A DNA stretch of 64,000 nucleotides from Bradyrhizobiaceae bacterium (GTDB lineage Bacteria; Pseudomonadota; Alphaproteobacteria; Rhizobiales; Xanthobacteraceae), in the NCBI GenBank assembly GCA_020544565.1, contig CP078014.1:750574-814573 (forward strand), given 5' to 3'. The notes beneath the pieces were generated by a model. It saw only the letters and a program-made list of their open reading frames with translations. It had not been told where the DNA came from and searched no databases. The position numbers were made by a program, and so were the translations under genes. Position 1 is the stretch's first letter; each line of letters starts with the position of its first letter. This document shows positions 47,578 through 56,553 of the stretch, piece after piece.

Positions 47578-48263
47578 CAGCCGAGCTCCTTCGACCAGTT
47601 GAGGGCGTGAATGAAGACCCCGAGCGGATTGCGGCGCAGCTTCTCTGCATCGCGCGGGGTCTCGATGACGATGGTGAGAATGGCGGTCCAGCGTTCGGTC
47701 GCACTAAGGCTGCCGTTCTCGTAACGGCGCTCGACCCAGGCGATCCGGAATGAATCCGCCGAGGCGCGGATCACGCTGGAGACATTGACCGCGATCTGGA
47801 TCTTGCCGACTTTGGTGAAGGGATCGTTGGTGCGGGCATAATCATTGAGCGCGATCGCGCCGCGGTCGGTGACGAAGTCGTAGGCTGTCAGCCAATTCTG
47901 CCGAACGATGATCGGATCGACCGGGATCGACCGCACCTGCTCGATGAATCTCGCCAGATGCCAGGCGACCTGGCCGTCGGTCGGTTTATAGTCGGCGATC
48001 GCTGGCGCCACGGCTTGGGCCTGGCCGAGCTGGTCGACCTGCACCACCCACGGCACCACGGTGCCGCGCATCGCGTGCCAGACGAGACCCCCGGCAAGTC
48101 CGGCGGCGAGCGCGAGATTGCCGAACGCGATCAGCCGCCAGTTGCGCGCCTGCACCCGCGCCGAGCCGATGCGCTCGTCCCAAACTTGAGCGGCTTTTTG
48201 ATACGGCGTCTCGGGCGCTGGCGTCTTGCCGTAGCGGACGCTGGGTCTGCGGAATGGATTCAT
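47577..48263 (-). CDS. trbF: mating-pair protein TrbF (VirB8-like)
   Basis: A 228-residue inner-membrane protein: a cytoplasmic start (ETPYQKAAQVWDERIGSARVQ), one membrane helix (LIAFGNLALAAGLAGGLVW) and a periplasmic NTF2-like domain with VRSIPVDPIIVRQNW and WVERRYENGS. It acts as an assembly hub of the channel. ATG overlaps the trbL stop by 4 bases. Confidence 0.92.
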   Translation of the reverse strand: MNPFRRPSVRYGKTPAPETPYQKAAQVWDERIGSARVQARNWRLIAFGNLALAAGLAGGLVWHAMRGTVVPWVVQVDQLGQAQAVAPAIADYKPTDGQVAWHLARFIEQVRSIPVDPIIVRQNWLTAYDFVTDRGAIALNDYARTNDPFTKVGKIQIAVNVSSVIRASADSFRIAWVERRYENGSLSATERWTAILTIVIETPRDAEKLRRNPLGVFIHALNWSKELG

Positions 48264-49387
48264 GCGCGGTCATCCTGATTGAGAGGAACGGAATTCGAGC
48301 CGCCGTGATCGCCGGAGCGGACCGCGTGGGCGGCAGTGGATGCGCCGCTTTTCATGCTCTGGACCCGGTGCAGGCGTTGCGCCCAGGTGGGGGTGCCGGC
48401 GCTCGGTGAGGACGATGATGATGACGAAGACGACGGCGACATCCCGGCGAGCGAACCAACGCCGCGTGCGCCGGCACCCATAGCGCTGCCGGCGATGCTG
48501 GCGCCGGCGCGGGCTCCCATAGCTCCCGCTACACCCAGTCCGCCAGCCGCGAGCGCCGTGCCGACCGCGGCTCCGGCGCCGAGTTGCGGCGCGCCTGACA
48601 CGAGGCCCGCCGCGACCGAAGGCGCGAAGATGCCGAGCCCGAACAGCGACAACGCTGCCAGCATGATCGCGAGCGCGTCCTCGATGGTCGGCTGATCGCC
48701 GCCGAAGCCTTGCGTGAATTCGCTGAAGAGCGAGGTGCCGATACCGACGATGACGGCGAGCACCAGGATCTTCACGCCGGAGGCGACGACATTGCCGAGT
48801 ACTTTTTCGGCAAGGAACGACGTCTTGTTGAACAGCGCGAACGGAATCAGCACGAAGCCGGCGAGCGTCGTCAGCTTGAACTCGATCAGCGTGATGAAGA
48901 GCTGCACCGCCAGGATGAAGAAGGCGGCGACGACGATGACCCAGGCGACCAGCAGCACGAAGATCTGCACGAAGTTCGTGAAGAACGAGACGTAGCCCAT
49001 CAGTCCGCTGGCCGCCTCGAGCAATGGCTTGCCGGCATCGACACCGACCTGAGCGAGTTTGCCGGGCCGCAGGAAGTCGGCCGACGACAGCGCCGAACCG
49101 GCAGCCTTGAGCCCCAACTGGGAGAAGCTCTCGAACACCACCCGGCACAGGCTGTTGAAGTTGCCGATGATGAAGGCGAAGAAGCCGATATAGAGTGTCT
49201 TCTTGATCAACCGCGCGATGACGTCGTCATCCGCGGACATCGCCCAGAACAGGCCGGCCAGCGTAATGTCGATCCCGATCAGCGTTGTGCTGAGGAACTG
49301 GACATCGCCGCCGACCAAGCCGAAGCCGGAATCGATGTAGCGGGTGAACACGTCGAGGAAGCGATCGATGACACCGGTGTTGTTCAT
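48260..49387 (-). CDS. trbL: mating-pair membrane protein TrbL (VirB6-like)
   Basis: A 375-residue polytopic inner-membrane protein with about six spans between residues 25 and 285, followed by a glycine/alanine-rich and then serine-rich cytoplasmic tail with a run of ten or so serines (about residues 325-340). Landmarks: IDITLAGLFWAM, YIGFFAFIIGNF and LTTLAGFVLIPFALFNKTSFLAEKVLGNV (in parts). It forms part of the inner-membrane pore. Three bases separate it from trbK. Confidence 0.92.
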   Translation of the reverse strand: MNNTGVIDRFLDVFTRYIDSGFGLVGGDVQFLSTTLIGIDITLAGLFWAMSADDDVIARLIKKTLYIGFFAFIIGNFNSLCRVVFESFSQLGLKAAGSALSSADFLRPGKLAQVGVDAGKPLLEAASGLMGYVSFFTNFVQIFVLLVAWVIVVAAFFILAVQLFITLIEFKLTTLAGFVLIPFALFNKTSFLAEKVLGNVVASGVKILVLAVIVGIGTSLFSEFTQGFGGDQPTIEDALAIMLAALSLFGLGIFAPSVAAGLVSGAPQLGAGAAVGTALAAGGLGVAGAMGARAGASIAGSAMGAGARGVGSLAGMSPSSSSSSSSSPSAGTPTWAQRLHRVQSMKSGASTAAHAVRSGDHGGSNSVPLNQDDRA

Positions 49388-49390
49388 GGC

Positions 49391-49627
49391 TCACTTCCCC
49401 ACGGGTGGCGGCAGGATGCGCTGGCGCGCTTCCGCCCAGGCGCTTTGGCAATCGGCATCGTCGGCAGCAGCTTTTGGCCCCAGCGCGCTGCAGCGCAGCA
49501 GGCGGGCATCGAGCGGATCGCTCGCCGGCGGCGGAGCCTCGTCGCGGGCTTGCCGCAATGGGATCGTGCAGCCGGTCGCGGCGAGCGCGAGTAACGAGAG
49601 GACTGCGGTGCGAACGAGGGTGATCAT
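49391..49627 (-). CDS. trbK: TrbK-like small lipoprotein
   Basis: A 78-residue protein starting at ATG 49627, with a lipoprotein signal (VLSLLALAATGC, lipobox LAATGC) and a short mature part with a second Cys pair (LLRCSAL, DADCQSAW). Located between trbJ and trbL, where entry-exclusion lipoproteins of the trbK/trbK-alt type sit. Exclusion function is inferred from position and lipidation. Confidence 0.78.
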   Translation of the reverse strand: MITLVRTAVLSLLALAATGCTIPLRQARDEAPPPASDPLDARLLRCSALGPKAAADDADCQSAWAEARQRILPPPVGK

Positions 49628-49635
49628 GCGTGGCC

Positions 49636-50364
49636 TCAATGGAACATCTGGACGGATTGCGGCTGATAGCCTCGGCCGCTCGTCAAGAATCTGCGCACCT
49701 GCTCGCGGGCCTGGTCTTCACCGGCGGTCTGCCGCGCCTGCTCGATCGACTGCGCGCGGCCTTGCGCGGCGACGAGCGCGGTCAGATCGGCCATCTGCCG
49801 GGCCTGCACCGCGAGCAATTGATTGCCGGCTTGGCTGACCTGCAGCACGCCGACCGCCGATTGGCTGGCGCCGATCAAGGTGTCGGTATGTGATTGCGTG
49901 GCGAGGAGGTTGTTGACGGCGGTCGCGCCGACGCTCATCGAATGCTGGAACGCCGAGACTGAGGTCTGCCAGCGATCACGCGCGCCATTGATCAACTTCT
50001 GATCGCTCTGCGACGCACTGAAGCCCTGGTACTTCTGGAACGTCTGCTCGATCGCCTGGACGTCATAGGCGATCTTGTCGACCTGCTTGAGCAGGTTCTG
50101 GGTTTGCGTGAAGGTGCGGTCGATGTCGTTGAGCAGTGACGTCGGTAGGCTGGTGAGATGCCGGGCCTGATTGAGCAGCATCTGAGTCTGGTTCTGCAAC
50201 GCCGTGAGCTGGTTATCGATCTGCTTCAGCGTATTCGCCGCCGTCATCAGGTTCTGGCTGTAGTTCGACGGATCGAACACAGCGATCTGCGCCGGGCAGG
50301 GAACGGCCGCGAGGAGGGAGGCCGAGATTGTAATGACGACTGCAAGCGAGCGGATACGAGTCAT
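49636..50364 (-). CDS. trbJ: mating-pair protein TrbJ (VirB5-like)
   Basis: A 242-residue periplasmic protein with a signal peptide (to about residue 26, VPCPAQ), FDPSNYSQNLMTAANTLKQI and long coiled-coil helices rich in Gln (LTALQNQTQMLLNQARHL, YDVQAIEQTFQKYQGF). It is a minor pilus or adhesion component. Its ATG overlaps the trbE stop (ATGA). Confidence 0.9.
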   Translation of the reverse strand: MTRIRSLAVVITISASLLAAVPCPAQIAVFDPSNYSQNLMTAANTLKQIDNQLTALQNQTQMLLNQARHLTSLPTSLLNDIDRTFTQTQNLLKQVDKIAYDVQAIEQTFQKYQGFSASQSDQKLINGARDRWQTSVSAFQHSMSVGATAVNNLLATQSHTDTLIGASQSAVGVLQVSQAGNQLLAVQARQMADLTALVAAQGRAQSIEQARQTAGEDQAREQVRRFLTSGRGYQPQSVQMFH

Positions 50365-52796
50365 GGCGATGGCTCCGTGATGAAGGTGGGAAGAAGGTCG
50401 GCCGCCCAGTCATTGCCCTTGCGGCGCAGCCACGCGGCGGCGAACCCGTCGCGGCCGTGCTCGGCAACGAGTTCGGCGATGGTGACCTGGTCGGTCTTGG
50501 ACGACGCGGCGGTGAAGGCGAGCGCGGCATCGCCGAGGCCGAGCTCGAACAGGCGGTTGCCGCGGCGGGACTGGCAGTAGTAATCGCGCTTCGGTGTCGC
50601 CCGGCTGATGATCTCGATCTGGCGGTCGTTCAGCCCGAACCGGTGATAGACCGTCATGATCTGCGGTTCGATCGCCCGCTCGTTCGGCAGGAACAGCCGG
50701 GTGGGACAGCTCTCGACGATGGCGGCCGCAATCGCGCTGCCCTCGATGTCGGCGAGGGATTGCGTGGCGAACACCACCGAGGCGTTCTTCTTGCGCAAGG
50801 TCTTGAGCCATTCGCGCAATTGCTGCGCGAAGCCGATGTCGTCGAGCGCGAGCCAACCCTCGTCGATAATCAGGAGCGTCGGTGAGCCGTCGAGCCGGCC
50901 TTCAATGCGATGGAACAGATAGGAGAGCGCGGCGGAGGCCGCGGCGCTGCCGATCAGGCCCTCGGTCTCGAACGCTTGCACCGGCGCATCGCCGAGGCGT
51001 TCGGCCTCGGCATCGAGCAAGCGGCCGAATGGCCCGCCTAGACAATAAGGCCGTAGAGCCTGCTTCAGGGCGGTCGATTGAAGAAGAACAGAGAGTCCTG
51101 TCAACGTCCGCTCGCCGGCTGGCGCGGAGGCCAGCGACGTTAGCGCGGTCCACAGATGCTCCTTGGCTTCCGGCGTGACGGTGATGCCTTCGCGGGCGAG
51201 GATCGACGCGATCCATTCCGCCGCCCAGCCGCGCTCGGCCGCATCGTCGATCGCAGCCAGCGGCTGCAACGTAACGGAGGTCGCGCTGTCGTCGGACAAA
51301 GCGCCGCCGAGATCGTGCCAGTCGCCGCCCATGGCGATCGCCGCGGCGCGTATGCTACCACCGAAATCGAACGCGAAAATCTGGCTGTGCTCGTAGCGGC
51401 GAAACTGCAGCGCCATCAGCGCCAGCAGCACGGACTTGCCGGCGCCGGTCGGACCGACGATCAGGGTGTGGCCGACATCGCCGACATGGACAGAGAACCG
51501 GAACGGGGTCGCGCCTTCGGTCTTGGCGAAGAACAGCGGGGGGGCACCGAGGTGCTCGTCCCGTTCCGGCCCCGCCCATACCGCGGAGAGCGGAATCATA
51601 TGGGCGAGATTGAGGGTGGAGACCGGCGGCTGTCGGACATTGGCGTAGACATGGCCGGGCAGGGAGCCGAGCCAGGCCTCTATCGCATTCACCGTCTCGA
51701 CGATGCAGTTGAAGTCGCGGCCCTGAATGACCTTCTCGACCAGCCGCAGCTTCTCGTCGGCGGTGCGCGGATCGGCATCCCACACCGTGATGGTCGCGGT
51801 GACATAGGCCTGGCCGATCATGTCGCTGCCGAGCTCTTGCAAAGCGGCGTCGGCATCGGCGGCCTTGTTGGCCGCGTCGGTATCCAGCAGCGTCGAGGCC
51901 TCGTTGGTCATCACCTCCTTCAGGATGGCCGCGACACTCTTCCGCTTGGCGAACCATTGCCGGCGGATCTTGGTGAGCAGCTTGGTGGCATCGGTCTTGT
52001 CGAGCATGATCGCCCGCGTCGACCAACGATACGGAAACGCGAGTTGGTTCAACTCATCCAGAACGCCGGGGAAGGTCGCGGTCGGAAATCCGATCACGCT
52101 GAGCGTTCGCAGATGTTGCGATCCCAATCGCGGCTCAAGTCCGCCCGCCATCGGCTCATCGACCAGCAACGCGTCGAGCTGCATCGGGATCTCGGGCACC
52201 CGCACGCGATGGCGTTTGGTCGAGATACAGGCGTGCAGGTAAGTCAGCGTCTCGCTATCATCGAGCCACGCGGCGTCGGGGACAAAACCTTCGATCAGTT
52301 GCAGCACGCGCCCGGTGCGATCGATGAATCCGCGCAGCACCTCGTGGCCATCGACACCGCCGCGCTCGCGCCCTTCATAGAGCCAGGCTTCGGCGCGCGC
52401 GGCGTCTTCCGCCGGCGGCAGCCAGCACAGCGTCAAATAATAAGCGCTCTCGAAATGCGCCTCCTGCTCTTCGAACTGCGCGCGGCGCTCGGCATCGACC
52501 AACGCCGACACCGGATCGGGAAAGCGGCTGTCCGGATAGCGGTTGGCGGCGTTGCGCTGCGCCTCGACGAAGATCGCCCAGCCCGAGCCCAATCGTCGCA
52601 ACGCGTTGTTGAGACGCGCCGTGGTGCCGACGAGTTCTGAAGGTGTCGCGGAATCCAGATCTGGTCCGCGAAACCGGGCGGTGCGCTGGAAGCTGCCGTC
52701 CTTGTTGAGGACGACGCCGGGCGCGATCAGTGCAGCCCAGGGTAGGAAGTCCGCGAGGAGAGCAGGACGCTTGCGATATTCGGCGAGGTTCATCAT
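50361..52796 (-). CDS. trbE: mating-pair ATPase TrbE (VirB4-like)
   Basis: An 811-residue inner-membrane-associated ATPase; ATG 52796 has GGAGGG 7 bases upstream. The N-terminal CagE/TrbE domain (MMNLAEYRKRPALLADFLPW) precedes the motor: Walker A VGPTGAGKSVLLAL and Walker B PTLLIIDEGWLALDD, followed by ASVVFATQSLADI. It energises pilus biogenesis and transport. Overlaps trbJ by 4 bases and follows trbD by 4. Confidence 0.93.
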   Translation of the reverse strand: MMNLAEYRKRPALLADFLPWAALIAPGVVLNKDGSFQRTARFRGPDLDSATPSELVGTTARLNNALRRLGSGWAIFVEAQRNAANRYPDSRFPDPVSALVDAERRAQFEEQEAHFESAYYLTLCWLPPAEDAARAEAWLYEGRERGGVDGHEVLRGFIDRTGRVLQLIEGFVPDAAWLDDSETLTYLHACISTKRHRVRVPEIPMQLDALLVDEPMAGGLEPRLGSQHLRTLSVIGFPTATFPGVLDELNQLAFPYRWSTRAIMLDKTDATKLLTKIRRQWFAKRKSVAAILKEVMTNEASTLLDTDAANKAADADAALQELGSDMIGQAYVTATITVWDADPRTADEKLRLVEKVIQGRDFNCIVETVNAIEAWLGSLPGHVYANVRQPPVSTLNLAHMIPLSAVWAGPERDEHLGAPPLFFAKTEGATPFRFSVHVGDVGHTLIVGPTGAGKSVLLALMALQFRRYEHSQIFAFDFGGSIRAAAIAMGGDWHDLGGALSDDSATSVTLQPLAAIDDAAERGWAAEWIASILAREGITVTPEAKEHLWTALTSLASAPAGERTLTGLSVLLQSTALKQALRPYCLGGPFGRLLDAEAERLGDAPVQAFETEGLIGSAAASAALSYLFHRIEGRLDGSPTLLIIDEGWLALDDIGFAQQLREWLKTLRKKNASVVFATQSLADIEGSAIAAAIVESCPTRLFLPNERAIEPQIMTVYHRFGLNDRQIEIISRATPKRDYYCQSRRGNRLFELGLGDAALAFTAASSKTDQVTIAELVAEHGRDGFAAAWLRRKGNDWAADLLPTFITEPSP

Positions 52797-52800
52797 CGTG

Positions 52801-53073
52801 TTACCCTCCGAAATGCGCGGGATAGCGCAGGTGACGCCGCACGACATCGACGAATTGCGCGTCGCGCTTCGCGGCCCACACCGCGGCCGCGTGTCCGATC
52901 GCCCACAGCAGGAGACCTGGAATCCAAAGCCGCAGGCCGAGGCCGATCGCTGCCGCGAGCGTGCCGTTGGCGATGGCGACCGTGCGCGGCGCGCCGCCGA
53001 GCAGGATCGGGTCGCTCAAGGACCGATGCACGGGCGCGTAAAAGCCGGGAACGGGTTCGACGGGCTCAGTCAT
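52801..53073 (-). CDS. trbD: mating-pair protein TrbD (VirB3-like)
   Basis: A 90-residue protein with a hairpin of two membrane helices (about 36-46 and 50-68) between PVHRSLSDPILLGGAPR and a basic tail. This is the standard VirB3/TrbD form that accompanies the VirB4-type ATPase. The ATG overlaps the trbC stop (TGATG); longer upstream frames are shadows of trbC and trbB. Confidence 0.9.
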   Translation of the reverse strand: MTEPVEPVPGFYAPVHRSLSDPILLGGAPRTVAIANGTLAAAIGLGLRLWIPGLLLWAIGHAAAVWAAKRDAQFVDVVRRHLRYPAHFGG

Positions 53074-53396
53074 CAGATCACCGCACCGCCGCCGAACGAG
53101 AAGAACGACAGGAAGAAACTCGACGCCGCGAACGCGATCGACAACCCGAACACGATCTGGATCAGCCGCCGGAAACCGCCCGAGGTGTCGCCGAAGGCGA
53201 GCGTGAGTCCGGTCGTCACGATGATGATGACCGCGATGATCTTGGAGACCGGCCCCTCGACCGATTGCAGGATCTGATTGAGCGGTTGCTCCCACGGCAT
53301 GTTGGCGCCGGCCGCGTGTGCGGGAAGCGTGGTCAAGGCGAACAAGATCGCCGTGATGGGCAGACGGCTTGGCGGACGAACGCGATGGACGATCAT
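53073..53396 (-). CDS. trbC: conjugative pilin TrbC (VirB2-like)
   Basis: A 107-residue prepilin with a long signal region (ITAILFALTTLPAHAAG) and two hydrophobic helices (IIAVIIIVTTGLTLAFGD and IVFGLSIAFAASSFFLSFF). It is the likely substrate of the TraF peptidase encoded at 20400. ATG 53396 overlaps the trbB stop (ATGA). Confidence 0.9.
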   Translation of the reverse strand: MIVHRVRPPSRLPITAILFALTTLPAHAAGANMPWEQPLNQILQSVEGPVSKIIAVIIIVTTGLTLAFGDTSGGFRRLIQIVFGLSIAFAASSFFLSFFSFGGGAVI

Positions 53397-54382
53397 GATG
53401 AGATACTTTCGGGGATGGTTTCGGGGTTGCTGGAGACGAGGACGTAGTCGCCACCCGGCGCGAGCTCGCGGACCGCGGCCAACTCGGCGACGCGGCGTTG
53501 GGAGCCGCGGCCTTCGAGGACGACGATGAGATTGATCGTCTCCGCGATCAGCGCGCGCGGCACGGTGACGACTGCTTCCTGGATGAGCTGTTCGAGGCGG
53601 CGCAACGCACCGATGGCCGAACCGGCGTGGATGGTGCCGATACCGCCGGGATGGCCGGTGCCCCAGGCTTTGAGAAGCTCCAGCGCCTCGGCGCCGCGCA
53701 CTTCGCCAACGGGGATTCGGTCTGGCCGCAGCCGCAATGACGAGCGCACCAGGTCGGACAGCGAGGCGACGCCGTCCTTGGTGCGTAGCGCCACCAAGTT
53801 CGGCGCCGCGCATTGCAGTTCGCGCGTATCCTCGATCAGCACCACGCGGTCGGAGGTCTTGGCGACCTCGGCCAGCAGCGCGTTGACCAGTGTGGTCTTG
53901 CCGGTTGAGGTGCCGCCGGCCACCAACACGTTTCGGCGCTTTTGAACGGCGAGGCGCAGCAGATCGGCTTGTCGCGATTGCATGATGCCAGCGGCGACAT
54001 AATCGTCGAGCGTGAACACCGCGACCGCCGGCTTGCGGATTGCGAATGTGGGGGCGGCGACGACAGGCGGGATCAAACCTTCGAAGCGCTCACCGGTTTC
54101 CGGCAGTTCGGCGGAGACCCGTGGCGAACCCGGATGCACTTCGGTGCCGACGTGATGCGCGACCAGGCGTACGATGCGCTCGCCATCGGCCGGCGACAGC
54201 CGTTCGCCGGTGTCTTCCAGTCCACCCTTGAGCCGATCGATCCAAAGCCGGCCGTCGGGGTTGAGCATCACCTCGACGACGGATGAATCCTGCAGGAAGG
54301 TGGCGATGGCCGGGCCGAGCGCCGTGCGCAACATGCGTGCACCGCGAGACGCGGTTTCATCGAAGCGTGCGGTCCCAGCCAT
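53393..54382 (-). CDS. trbB: conjugal transfer ATPase TrbB (VirB11-like)
   Basis: A 329-residue hexameric ATPase and first gene of the trb operon; ATG 54382 ([14 protein letters not shown]) is preferred over a longer frame. Walker A is [16 protein letters not shown], followed by the Asp box [12 protein letters not shown], the His box [16 protein letters not shown] and [18 protein letters not shown]. It drives pilus assembly and DNA transfer. The operon promoter should lie in 54383-54568. In related ICEs this gene directly follows the traG / ribbon-helix-helix pair. Confidence 0.93.
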   Translation of the reverse strand: MAGTARFDETASRGARMLRTALGPAIATFLQDSSVVEVMLNPDGRLWIDRLKGGLEDTGERLSPADGERIVRLVAHHVGTEVHPGSPRVSAELPETGERFEGLIPPVVAAPTFAIRKPAVAVFTLDDYVAAGIMQSRQADLLRLAVQKRRNVLVAGGTSTGKTTLVNALLAEVAKTSDRVVLIEDTRELQCAAPNLVALRTKDGVASLSDLVRSSLRLRPDRIPVGEVRGAEALELLKAWGTGHPGGIGTIHAGSAIGALRRLEQLIQEAVVTVPRALIAETINLIVVLEGRGSQRRVAELAAVRELAPGGDYVLVSSNPETIPESISS

Positions 54383-54568
54383 CGCGTCCCCCAAGCCGTT
54401 CGGTCGCGTATGCACCGAACGTCGGGGACAAGTAGAAAAGGCATGAACGCCCACTCCGCAACAAGCCAATGCTGGTGGGCGAAGGATGGCGTAGACAAAC
54501 TTGCGATCGGCGGAATCGACACGTCGCTGATTGGCCGGCGGTAAGATGAACTGGCCGCTGTGAAGGTG

Positions 54569-54841
54569 CTAGGCGGCGCGTGTGCCAGCCGAAGAACGGA
54601 CCGACATCAACGGCACGACGCGGGGCGAAGCGGCCGGTACGAGGGAGGGGGAGGATATGGTTTTCGCGGAGACGCCCCGACCTTGTTCGTCGCATTCCCG
54701 GGCATAGGCCAACACCGTCTCCGCGTCACGTCCGAGCAACATGCTGGCGATGCGTCGCGCCCGCGCGGCGCGGGCCTGCCAAAGCGACGGATCGGACGAC
54801 TGAGTTTCGGCCATGGCGCGACTCATCAATGGCTGCGACAT
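54569..54841 (-). CDS. small helical protein upstream of trbB, uncertain
   Basis: An ORF of about 90 residues (start 54841 or 54814). Its core, DPSLWQARAARARRIASMLL followed by GRDAETVLAYARECDEQG, resembles the small W-x-x-RA-x-x-AR helical proteins common in Bradyrhizobium. The last 30 residues are low-complexity and may not belong. No known function. Confidence 0.4.
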   Translation of the reverse strand: MSQPLMSRAMAETQSSDPSLWQARAARARRIASMLLGRDAETVLAYARECDEQGRGVSAKTISSPSLVPAASPRVVPLMSVRSSAGTRAA

Positions 54842-55089
54842 CAAATGATGGCGAGAGAAAATTCGAAGTACAATCCTTGTCATTCTCGCGATTTTGAGTG
54901 CTTGGGCCGATTCGGGTTTGACGCTGACGCGACGGGGAGTATGTCCGGCGTCTAATCGAACTGTTTGGTCATACGGCCCGAGCAGATAACGGGATACATC
55001 TGCTCTTCCTGCGCCACTGGCAAAGCAGCGCTTCGCAGAACCGCTGCGGCGCGGTAAGTAAAAAAGATACTCCTATTGCGATCACCAAA

Positions 55090-55440
55090 ATGCTTCCCGC
55101 TACACCCGAAGAGAAACAGGACATCATCGACTACCTGCGTTCGCAGGCTCCCGACCTCACGGTCGAGTTTCTGCAGAAGGTCTATGTCGAGAACGTCTTG
55201 AGCCATCAACACGCGGGAAGCGCTGCTAGCGTCCACAGGCGCTGCGCAAATTGTGTTGCCTAGGTCGGGAAACGCCACGGAAAAGCCCAAGCAAGCGGAT
55301 TTCAAGGCACGGGTCGAGCATGTGTGTTCGGTCAGCCTCGCAGGTCAGACGCACGAGCAACGGCGTCACCTCTTCAAGACATCGCTCGATGAAGCATGGC
55401 GTTTTTCAAATTGGCTGACCCATATGGCGAAAAATCCTAT
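55090..55440 (+). pseudogene. decayed gene with internal deletion
   Basis: Two pieces of what looks like one protein lie in different frames. The first, MLPATPEEKQDIIDYLRSQA, then PDLTVEFLQKVYVENVLSHQHA, starts at 55090 and soon hits a stop at 55261. The second, KQADFKARVEHVCSVSLAGQTHE, then RRHLFKTSLDEAWRFSNWLTH, runs from about 55268 to 55440. A central part appears lost. The pieces recall a hypothetical protein family from rhizobial genomic islands with a helical C-terminus, but I cannot name it. The downstream end is cut off by the TniQ fragment. Confidence 0.5.
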
Positions 55441-55666
55441 CGTGCCGGACGAAGGCCTGTTCCTGGAGGGACGTTTGATAGGCACCGCTCAGGTCGGCGA
55501 TCTTGGCGATCGCGCGCCTGTCGCCCCAAATGATCTGCACGAAAGCGAGGCCCCAGTCGCCGCAGAATTCATCCGCGGTCAGGCCGTTCTCGGCAGCTAG
55601 GCGTGAGGTGAAGCTGGTCGGCGTCTCGCTTGGGCCAAGCGGGATGGTGAGCGGCAGCCGGGTCAA
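55406..55666 (-). pseudogene. truncated TniQ-like N-terminal fragment
   Basis: An 86-codon minus-strand ORF whose first 60 residues look like a TniQ N-terminus: TRLPLTIPLGPSETPTSFTS, RLAAENGLTADEFCGDWG, GDRRAIAKIADLSG. TniQ proteins belong to Tn7/Tn5053-like transposons and target selection. The match ends at about 55450, where the frame runs into the remnant gene on the other strand. It shows that a transposon-related gene was once present. Confidence 0.5.
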
Positions 55667-55680
55667 AATTTCGCCCGCTT

Positions 55681-55824
55681 TCGGGTGCGCTTCTTTTTCT
55701 TGTGCCTCAGGGCGAGAATTCGCTGAAGGGAGACACGAAAACCCCGATAGCGGCGGGCGCGATAATCACATTGACCATCAAAACCGCCGAGGGAAAATCG
55801 GGACAGGTAAAATTCAAAAAGTAG
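55681..55824 (+). pseudogene. 3' remnant of a second copy of the small czc-operon protein gene
   Basis: In frame before the TAG at 55822 the sequence encodes NSLKGDTKTPIAAGAIITLT followed by IKTAEGKSGQVKFKK. This matches the end of the complete protein at 36254-36628 (SALKGEAKKAIPANASVTLM, KTKAGKSGQAKFAK) at about half of its positions. Only the last 36 codons are homologous; the sequence before them is the TniQ fragment start on the other strand. A second metal-efflux operon therefore once lay here. Confidence 0.7.
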
Positions 55825-56077
55825 GAAAATCAATTGCGGGGCGAACTCCCTGACGGATTGGATGCCATTCAACGAACAAGATCGTGCGATCACATCGGTT
55901 ATGCGATCCAAACCCGTTGCCCGCCACGCCGGCCGGGCGTTGGCTCGGTCTGCGGCCCCTGTCATTTCTTTTGCTTTGTTCGCAGCCGATGCAGGGCGGG
56001 AGCTGCGAGCAGTCAGAAGCCGCCTGCAGTGCAAGTCGGTCCGAGCGCAGCCTTGGTAGGTGCCGTGTCTTCTTCTC

Positions 56078-56485
56078 TTACAGGGCCGGAGCCAACGCAT
56101 CGATGATGCGGCAATCAGCAATCGTTCCACAACTGCATTGGTTGATCACGCTATCCAACTCGGCCCGGAGGGCCTTTAGGTCCGATATCTTGCGGTCTAC
56201 TTGTCTAAGATGTTCTCGAGCGATTGCGTCTACAGATTCACAAGATCGCTGCTTTTCGTCGGAAAGGTCGAGCAAGTTGCGCACTTGGTCCAATGTGAAG
56301 CCCAGTTCTCTTGCGCGGCGTATAAAGCTTAGTCTGGCCAGATGCTCCGGAGCGTAAGACCGGTAATTGCCTGTGGTGCGACTGGGTGCCGGAAGAAGGC
56401 CAATGTTCTCATAGTACCGTATCGTCTCGACCTTGGTGGTGGTTGCCTTGGAGAGGTCGCCGATTTTTAGGACTTGCACGGACAT
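56078..56485 (-). CDS. pbrR: MerR-family metal regulator (PbrR/CadR/ZntR type)
   Basis: A 135-residue activator: HTH VLKIGDLSKATTTKVETIRYYE, a long dimer helix, and Cys residues C82, C117, C119 and C125 (SCESV; NQCSCGTIADCRIIDAL). The C-terminal cluster matches PbrR/ZntR-like metal sensors better than mercury MerR, whose usual pattern is C82, C117, C126. It faces the P-type ATPase gene across a 68-bp gap holding a MerR-type operator, which it should bend and activate when it binds Pb, Cd or Zn. The choice of metal is inference. Confidence 0.87.
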   Translation of the reverse strand: MSVQVLKIGDLSKATTTKVETIRYYENIGLLPAPSRTTGNYRSYAPEHLARLSFIRRARELGFTLDQVRNLLDLSDEKQRSCESVDAIAREHLRQVDRKISDLKALRAELDSVINQCSCGTIADCRIIDALAPAL

Positions 56486-56491
56486 GCGCCA

Positions 56492-56522
56492 TTGACCCTC
56501 TAGTTGCTACAGGGTCTATATG
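56492..56522 (+). promoter_or_regulatory. MerR-type promoter/operator of the ATPase operon
   Basis: The -35 TTGACC (56492-56497) and -10 TATATG (56517-56522) are 19 bp apart, the over-long spacing typical of MerR promoters. Between and across them lies the inverted repeat ACCCT-C-TAG / CTA-C-AGGGT (56495-56515). This is a textbook MerR-family operator and also explains the divergent regulator gene. Confidence 0.82.
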
Positions 56523-56553
56523 AGTAGTCACGTCGAAAAAGTCGAGGTGACAA

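Noticed and set aside
55663..56130. A 155-residue minus-strand ORF in the debris zone
   Set aside because: Covers the end of merR and the recognised gene remnant in other frames; the product is Arg/Lys-rich without a domain.
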